A stretch of 64,000 nt of DNA from an uncultured Saprospiraceae bacterium (GTDB lineage Bacteria > Bacteroidota > Bacteroidia > Chitinophagales > Saprospiraceae), in assembly GCA_937980645.1 (NCBI GenBank), contig CALJPQ010000023.1, positions 1 through 64,000 of the forward strand. Direction: 5' to 3'. The notes beneath the pieces were generated by a model, which searched no databases, was not told the DNA's origin, and was given only the letters and a program-made list of their open reading frames with translations. A program made the position numbers and the translations under genes. Positions 60,101 through 64,000 of this stretch are shown piece after piece (the stretch's first letter is position 1; each line of letters begins with the position of its first letter).

Positions 60101-63046
60101 ACTGGTAGATGTCCACTGGCCATACGAGTTGGCAGGGTACGAGATACCATTCGACAGCTGAATGGGTACACATACCCGCGTCCAGGTGTTGCCTATGGGG
60201 GTATTCACCACAAAAGTAGCTCGTCTGGCAGCAGTGAATGGGTTACTGCCCTGATACAGGGTAATGGCATTAGTCATTGTACTTGGGTTTTGGGAGTTTC
60301 CTTTGTCGTAGCGCACGTCAAAACACAGACAATGATGGTTGAATTTTTGCGTCCAGACTCCGCTGTAATTAGAGGAGTTATTGTACATCCAACTGGGGCC
60401 TGAGTTGTCGTTCCCTTTAAGGACTTTTGAGCCAGTAATCGGGTCTGTAATTACGGAAAGGGAGCCATTCAAGGCTGTCCACGAGGCCGTGCTTCCGTTT
60501 TCAAAATCATCGAGGCAGGGAAACCTGCTGCACGCCCGGAAGCTTATATCATCAATAGCCAGATCGTTGCCAAGATTTGCCGTTGAGAGCATCCGGATGG
60601 AAAGCGTAACTGAACCAGTAGCAGTAGCGCGGAAGGTATCGCACAGCCATTGCCACCTATCGGGAGTTTCGGGCAAAATGAGTGGCCCAGCAATCAGCGT
60701 GTTGTCCACGAAAAGCGCTACTTGAGGGTCATTATAGTCTTTGGGCGGGCGCACCAGATTGTTGAACCAAGCCGAAAAGGCGTAAGTCGTTCCGGCCGTT
60801 ACATTCACCGTCTGCTGCCAGGCGATAGGGCCGCCATAGCCGTCCACGACGAGCATTCTGCCCGTGGGAGAGGATGCTGTGTGATCTAAGCAGGCCCATT
60901 GGTTGTTGGCACTATAAATCTCGCTGGCGTTCAAGACTGAATATCGGCCCACCGGCATGGAGTTGCCCGGCGGCAGATAGATGTAACTGCTGGTAAAGCC
61001 CAGATTGCCCTGCTCAAAATCACCGTTTTGCACCAGTTCAGCCCCAGAATAGCTCCCTGGCGGGCAGCATGGCATGGGCGAGACCGGCCGCGGACACACC
61101 ACCGAAAATGCCTTCGAGCATACCACATCTCCCTGACCTACATTGTACGAGGTGGAAACCGTCATCTCGGACATGGGTACGTTTCTTAACCTCCATTTGT
61201 GGAATACAAAATGGGTCCAATCGTCTTTTGGCGGGCTAAGCCTAACATGCTGCGAATCAATCACCAAAATATCCCAGCCGTCTGCGGGAATGATCTCCTC
61301 GAACACCCCCGCGCTGAGCGCAATATCTATCGCGCTGAAACAGTAAGCTCTGTCGTTGTAGGCTGCGAGCACAAACTCACATGTGTCCGAATTGCCCGGA
61401 GCCTGCACCACCTCAAAGTGTACATCATCGCACGAGCACCCCGGACACACCCCAAAGCTTCGCAACTCGCTGGTATTCCTGCCATCCACCAGGTACTCTC
61501 CGGTTATCGGTACCTTGGGCGTCCAACCGGGCAGGAGAGCTATTCTGACCAAATAAGGCATAGCCGGCAAATCACCAAACCGATACCCACCAGCAGTATC
61601 CGTTTGCTGTACGGCAATGAGCTGGCCAGCGGTATCTAAGAGTTGCACCGTCCAACCCGACAACACGGGTTGGTTGGCATAGGGTTGGCCGCCGCATTCG
61701 CGGTAAACTGTTCCTGATATACTTACGCTGTGACAGGCGACGGCTTGCTGCCAGCCGATCAAGGTATGCTGTGAGGTGATATTCGTAGGGATGGGTATGG
61801 ATGCAGACTGCAGATTGGGCCCCACAGGGCTATTGAACAGGAGGTTAGAGATAGATACCACAGGCATCGCTGTCAGCGTCATACAGGTATTCAGCTCCGG
61901 ATCACTTACGGACAGGAAGGCGCATTCGCCGCCGAAGCCGTCAGGCTTAGTACGCCCATCGGCGTAGGCGACCTGAGCACTTGACACCGGCCACACAGTG
62001 CCGCCCGAGTAGGCTGTTTCGTTTTGGTGCAGGTATTTTATCCAGCGCAGCACGGGGCCGCCCGGGGCATCTAAGAAGCGCAACACGACGCCGCGCGTCA
62101 GGCCACTCACCGGCGCGCTGCCACTAACATAGATACTACTATCGGCCTGCCACACGTTGCGTACCGCTGTGAGGAGAGGTAGCTGCACCTGCCACTGGTC
62201 CAATAGATCGGCGTCAAATTTCATCAGATAGGCCGTAAAGGCTGGAAAGGTGTGGCCTATGGCCACAAAGCCATTGCTTACAGGAGCCACATCGGCAAAA
62301 GAGAAGGACACGCCATCTGGGCCAACGCTGTTTTCAATATCGCCTGTATTTCTGCCGCGAAAGAGCACGCCGCCCATACCTGAGTTTCCACCCAAGATGA
62401 GGCTGCCATCAGGGAGCGCCCTTAAGTCTCGGGCAAACTCGTCGTCGGTGGAGCCGAACAGACCTTTGTAGATCTTCTTCCAGCCTATGACACCGGCATC
62501 GTTGAAGGTGAGTAGCACGATGTCGTCCCAGGTGGCTGGGGTGGTGCCACCTTCCCATTGGCCGCCCAGCACGTAGTAAGGAAAGGCAGGATCGTCGGGT
62601 ATTGGGTTAGACACGATACGGTTGAACCAGTCGCGCCCGGGTACATCGAACGTTTGTGCTGAGAGCAGAGCACCCAAGGGCGTAACGATGGCCATTAGGC
62701 TCTGGCTGTTGGCATCGAAAGGCAAGGTGTTGCCCACCATCATCAGGTTACCCGAGGGCGTGAGCACGGCGTCGTTCCATTGCGAGGCGAGGTCCAATCG
62801 CAGTACCCACTGCAGCTGGCCCGAGCCGTTGATGCGCGCCACTGTGGCGCGGGCAAGGGCACCGGCAGTAGGTTGGTCGCGCCCGATGACATAGTAGTCG
62901 GGGCCGTGCGGGATGACTTTAGTAAAGGCGTTGTCCAACGCATTGCCATAGTGGTGCTGGAAATACTGCGCCTCAACGGCAGTGCACAGCACACAGCCCA
63001 ATGCCGCACAGGCTGCGGCGCGCGTGAAGGTGGTCAGGAATGACAT
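57170..63046 (-). CDS. very large secreted surface protein with T9SS C-terminal sorting domain
   Basis: A 1958-residue protein with signal peptide (residues 1-26). In order: a propeller-like region (about 30-430, TVARINGSGQLQWVLRLDLA); an SdrD/Cna-B-like domain (about 440-540, ISGTVYRECGGQPYANQPVL); a carbohydrate-binding-like jelly roll with NGDFEQGN (about 675-845); a second with DDFENGS (about 845-1050); an SdrD-like domain (1234-1340); PKD-like segments; a third jelly roll with NGDFEVG (about 1563); and the type IX sorting domain (1879-1958, MRLYPNPTPGHFTLELPAPA). It would be exported by Sec, then released or anchored by T9SS. A 38-bp repeat with paired half-sites lies 120-157 bp upstream. 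Confidence 0.93.
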   Translation of the reverse strand: MSFLTTFTRAAACAALGCVLCTAVEAQYFQHHYGNALDNAFTKVIPHGPDYYVIGRDQPTAGALARATVARINGSGQLQWVLRLDLASQWNDAVLTPSGNLMMVGNTLPFDANSQSLMAIVTPLGALLSAQTFDVPGRDWFNRIVSNPIPDDPAFPYYVLGGQWEGGTTPATWDDIVLLTFNDAGVIGWKKIYKGLFGSTDDEFARDLRALPDGSLILGGNSGMGGVLFRGRNTGDIENSVGPDGVSFSFADVAPVSNGFVAIGHTFPAFTAYLMKFDADLLDQWQVQLPLLTAVRNVWQADSSIYVSGSAPVSGLTRGVVLRFLDAPGGPVLRWIKYLHQNETAYSGGTVWPVSSAQVAYADGRTKPDGFGGECAFLSVSDPELNTCMTLTAMPVVSISNLLFNSPVGPNLQSASIPIPTNITSQHTLIGWQQAVACHSVSISGTVYRECGGQPYANQPVLSGWTVQLLDTAGQLIAVQQTDTAGGYRFGDLPAMPYLVRIALLPGWTPKVPITGEYLVDGRNTSELRSFGVCPGCSCDDVHFEVVQAPGNSDTCEFVLAAYNDRAYCFSAIDIALSAGVFEEIIPADGWDILVIDSQHVRLSPPKDDWTHFVFHKWRLRNVPMSEMTVSTSYNVGQGDVVCSKAFSVVCPRPVSPMPCCPPGSYSGAELVQNGDFEQGNLGFTSSYIYLPPGNSMPVGRYSVLNASEIYSANNQWACLDHTASSPTGRMLVVDGYGGPIAWQQTVNVTAGTTYAFSAWFNNLVRPPKDYNDPQVALFVDNTLIAGPLILPETPDRWQWLCDTFRATATGSVTLSIRMLSTANLGNDLAIDDISFRACSRFPCLDDFENGSTASWTALNGSLSVITDPITGSKVLKGNDNSGPSWMYNNSSNYSGVWTQKFNHHCLCFDVRYDKGNSQNPSTMTNAITLYQGSNPFTAARRATFVVNTPIGNTWTRVCVPIQLSNGISYPANSYGQWTSTSPADFDIVMQGASGIGIALDVGPNPSEMVFLDDFCIEKCSLCPSECEANRIDLSTGATPVQTGNYLPPGGHDPMWMLISAPPNAGIPASVSSPQPANLVGAYLGWATPPSTWISAVPLNNYGNDNCTSGPQTCACPPFVYQRIFCVCERTEAHFQFNFYSDNNGKVELWEETSSGNFIHKKTLADNCPNLNAVTNFTQPLVVNTIEPLQPGRYALRISHWNVSGGPMGVNLYGTVSGPHLEHDTCCSPPRGNLCVTKYHDRNCDSTWNITANAWTSSEPGLPNWLFQLVGGGASQSGTTHQQGQVCFTGLTPGIYTISETLQTGWVPSNPAGGSTPVTVNPYSTTTVTFGNCTNNCDCGPYSFLYSIGKGPLLEKNCGDVLFVPNDLPFQFIPSFSCHGNCAKPPTVDYVLTGPPGFTTLSANGVPIANLPIVASTFTIPGTYQLTLAGHCDSKLCPCTLTFHYPADCCKDYQNFLAHLQSHVSISVDNANCKATLTIGALPVCDSLLWVNWGDGSPVVNGPFGANTMLMHTYASSGAYVVSYAAIERDPITGQICFDVAVRKTIFLSCADSWCPFNFVKNGDFEVGTPTSLDQDICNALCWCGIWTGGSTGDYYSTTPGMGPPGTMPVPASQGKFGAMWCRKQGTQRVWREGIMNELQQTIPQSSGCYELEFKIACTGFYFGTPILSAYGVYAPNGLASAPQPIDGANPSNLNLYPPGATVLLGSHTIPPTCNNNFLNPAQKITFLFNANILPATGITHIFFTRDDQTDGGVYLAIDDVCFRKDVCPDSCCKDFTAFSNRINNAVSITASAGTYQFTISNTLLSCDYIDWINWGDGSPIQQGPFQGGSSITHTYNTSGPYTITYLAIEKDLTTGLFCFEKVGSVALVNVKDIWATRPMRLYPNPTPGHFTLELPAPAPAGMTLRIADPTGRLLLEIDALAGNERQQVQAYGLPAGFYVVQAVHEGRVVGVSRFVKQ

Positions 63047-63165
63047 AAAAAAGGGTTTCAGGTGATGGGTGAAATGATGTTTTCATGGTCAGGCCGGTCA
63101 AACCGGATAATTCATCCTTTGCTCAACAAAAGTGTGGGCAGCGTGCGAGCGGTGGCGGGCCGATG

Positions 63166-63203
63166 TGCGATTCGGTCGCTTTTGGGTGATATTCGGTCAG
63201 CGG
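63166..63203. promoter_or_regulatory. 38-bp direct repeat, copy 1: candidate LytTR operator of the T9SS gene
   Basis: 34 of 38 positions match copy 2 (63764-63801), in the same orientation. On the minus strand it holds two identical half-sites GACCGAAT (plus-strand 63191-63198 and 63170-63177) with a 13-bp spacer, a 21-bp period. It starts 120 bp upstream of the T9SS gene and overlaps the stop codon (63197-63199) of the 170-residue gene. Confidence 0.6.
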
Positions 63204-63709
63204 CGTCGGAAGAGTGCATTCAGGCAGCCAGGGTTTTCGCGACGAGCATGCGCTTCCAGGAAGACCACCAAGGCGTATCCGAGGCGTTGCTGCAGGATTT
63301 CCCAGGATGCCAGAGAGAGGCGTCCGCCCTCGAACTCCCGAAAACCGAGAGCATATTGAGCCTGCAACAGAAGCGCTTCGTCGGCAGCATCTGAGCAGCG
63401 CTGCAGGGCCTCTTCGATGTGCTTTTGCAAAACAAGCGCCTCTATCTCCGTTAGCGGCAGCAGCGAGGTGCCTTTTGGGGGCGGTAGCTGCTCTAAAATG
63501 GCGCTGAATACGCGGAGGTGTTCGCGCAGCCAGATATCAAAGCCGATCCGCTGGCTTTCGTAGGCGCCCTGTGTGACCTGGAGGCGTTCGCTCCATGCTT
63601 CGGCATCACGCATGTTGGCCTGTCGCACGGCGTTCAGCAAAGCTGCTGTATCGGCCTGAGCGAGCAGGCTGCGTATATGCTGGCGTTTAGCCTCCGTCAG
63701 TACGCGCAT
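63197..63709 (-). CDS. helical protein of unknown function
   Basis: A 170-residue cytosolic-looking protein, almost entirely helical, rich in Ala, Leu, Gln and Arg (VLTEAKRQHIRSLLAQADTA, EALQRCSDAADEALLLQAQY). No family recognised. The ATG at 63709 is used; the frame is open to 63727 via a TTG. It lies between the LytTR regulator and the T9SS protein, all on the minus strand, and is bracketed by the two copies of the 38-bp repeat. Its stop codon falls inside copy 1. A link to T9SS export or signalling is only positional. Confidence 0.6.
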   Translation of the reverse strand: MRVLTEAKRQHIRSLLAQADTAALLNAVRQANMRDAEAWSERLQVTQGAYESQRIGFDIWLREHLRVFSAILEQLPPPKGTSLLPLTEIEALVLQKHIEEALQRCSDAADEALLLQAQYALGFREFEGGRLSLASWEILQQRLGYALVVFLEAHARRENPGCLNALFRRR

Positions 63710-63763
63710 AGGCTTGTTTTTGGACAAAAAAGCATCTACAGCGCCGTAGTCGGCCCATTCTTA

Positions 63764-63801
63764 TGCGATTCGGTCGCTATTGGGTGATATCTGGTCAACG
63801 G
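63764..63801. promoter_or_regulatory. 38-bp direct repeat, copy 2: candidate LytTR operator of the 170-residue gene
   Basis: Differs from copy 1 at four positions. On the minus strand half-sites GACCAGAT (plus-strand 63789-63796) and GACCGAAT (63768-63775) are 13 bp apart. It lies 55 bp upstream of the ATG at 63709 and 11 bp after the stop of the LytTR gene. Confidence 0.6.
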
Positions 63802-63811
63802 GACAATCCCT

Positions 63812-64000
63812 TCACTTGAGCAATCGCTGCAGCATTTCGCGCCGCCGCCGCGAGACGGGCACCCGCATGCCGGTGCTCAGCACCAGGTCGTCCGTCTCGC
63901 CTTTGAGCCATTGCTGCACCAGTGCTACCTGCACGATAAAAGACTGATGCGCACGCGCAAAGGCCGGATAAGGCAGCATCTCTTCATACTCCTTGAGGTT
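63812..64000 (-). CDS. LytTR DNA-binding domain, C-terminus of a response regulator (cut by window edge)
   Basis: The last 62 codons of a gene running off the right edge: EMLPYPAFARAHQSFIVQVA, then a LytTR-like VLSTGMRVPVSRRRREMLQR, stop at 63812. The F-x-R-x-H-x-S-[FY] pattern followed by V-P-[VI]-S-[RK] is the LytTR fold signature, as in AlgR/LytR/AgrA regulators. The receiver domain, if present, lies beyond the edge. In Bacteroidota these usually pair with a histidine kinase. The two 38-bp repeats in its neighbourhood have LytTR-like geometry and may be its targets. Confidence 0.88.
   Translation of the reverse strand, partial: NLKEYEEMLPYPAFARAHQSFIVQVALVQQWLKGETDDLVLSTGMRVPVSRRRREMLQRLLK

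Noticed and set aside
1..64000. Search for CRISPR arrays, transposases, integrases, restriction or phage genes
   Set aside because: No regularly spaced repeats of CRISPR type and no such protein families were seen. The only repeats are the three palindromes at 20911 and the two 38-bp copies at 63166 and 63764.

Overview
The window is a chromosomal stretch of a moderately GC-rich Bacteroidota bacterium. The evidence is a very large secreted protein with a type IX secretion (T9SS) C-terminal sorting domain, a recurring Bacteroidota -7 promoter element (TAnnTTTG, here usually extended to TAnnTTTGCCGCC) 20-70 nt before start codons, little sign of Shine-Dalgarno sites, a tmRNA with a Bacteroidota-like tag, the futalosine menaquinone gene mqnC, and families typical of the phylum (DUF2024, DUF4256, MetS-like NSS partner, CHAT-TPR lipoprotein). 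A Saprospiria- or Chitinophagia-like lineage seems likely, but I cannot place it below phylum. I see no rRNA, tRNA, insertion sequence, prophage or CRISPR array.

Layout. 1-1509: an ECF sigma factor followed by a membrane-anchored partner that runs off the left edge. 1825-7430: an RND efflux pump, a Rossmann-fold protein, an AT-richer membrane protein and a small exported protein. 7514-17532: a TolB-like propeller/amidohydrolase fusion, DUF2024, mqnC, DUF4256, a membrane protein, a second amidohydrolase (possibly also in the futalosine route) and a two-part sodium symporter (NSS permease plus a 47-residue partner). 17574-19907: an operon with two paralogous exported proteins. 20100-27364: a glutamine amidotransferase, three tandem palindromes, a zinc-ribbon protein, then a run of five co-directional genes (pseudouridine synthase, lipid kinase-like protein, SUI1-like factor, nucleoside transporter, EAD11-like/TPR protein). 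27707-32987: a divergent pair, a PKD/beta-barrel surface protein and a secreted TPR-CHAT protease-like protein.

33043-44588: lipid hydroxylase and rhodanese, rsmA, a flippase-like protein, a peptidoglycan amidase without signal peptide, an amidase-signature enzyme, FkbM methyltransferase, a lipoprotein, then panB, a tiny overlapping ORF, a zinc-less sirtuin and a HExxH lipoprotein-like protein. 44585-47976 (minus): rhomboid, rlmH, SWIM protein and the tmRNA gene. 48158-56934: lysine-forming dehydrogenase, a LamG-like remnant, prolyl oligopeptidase, DinB, an exported protein, murB, pyrD and glyA.

57170-64000 (all minus): a 1958-residue T9SS surface protein, a 170-residue helical protein, and the end of a LytTR-type response regulator. 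A 38-bp direct repeat lies upstream of each of the first two genes and contains two 8-bp half-sites 21 bp apart, the geometry used by LytTR regulators. This suggests a small regulon in which the regulator controls its two downstream neighbours; it is the most interesting system-level signal I found. Most of the rest is ordinary housekeeping plus lineage-specific envelope genes.
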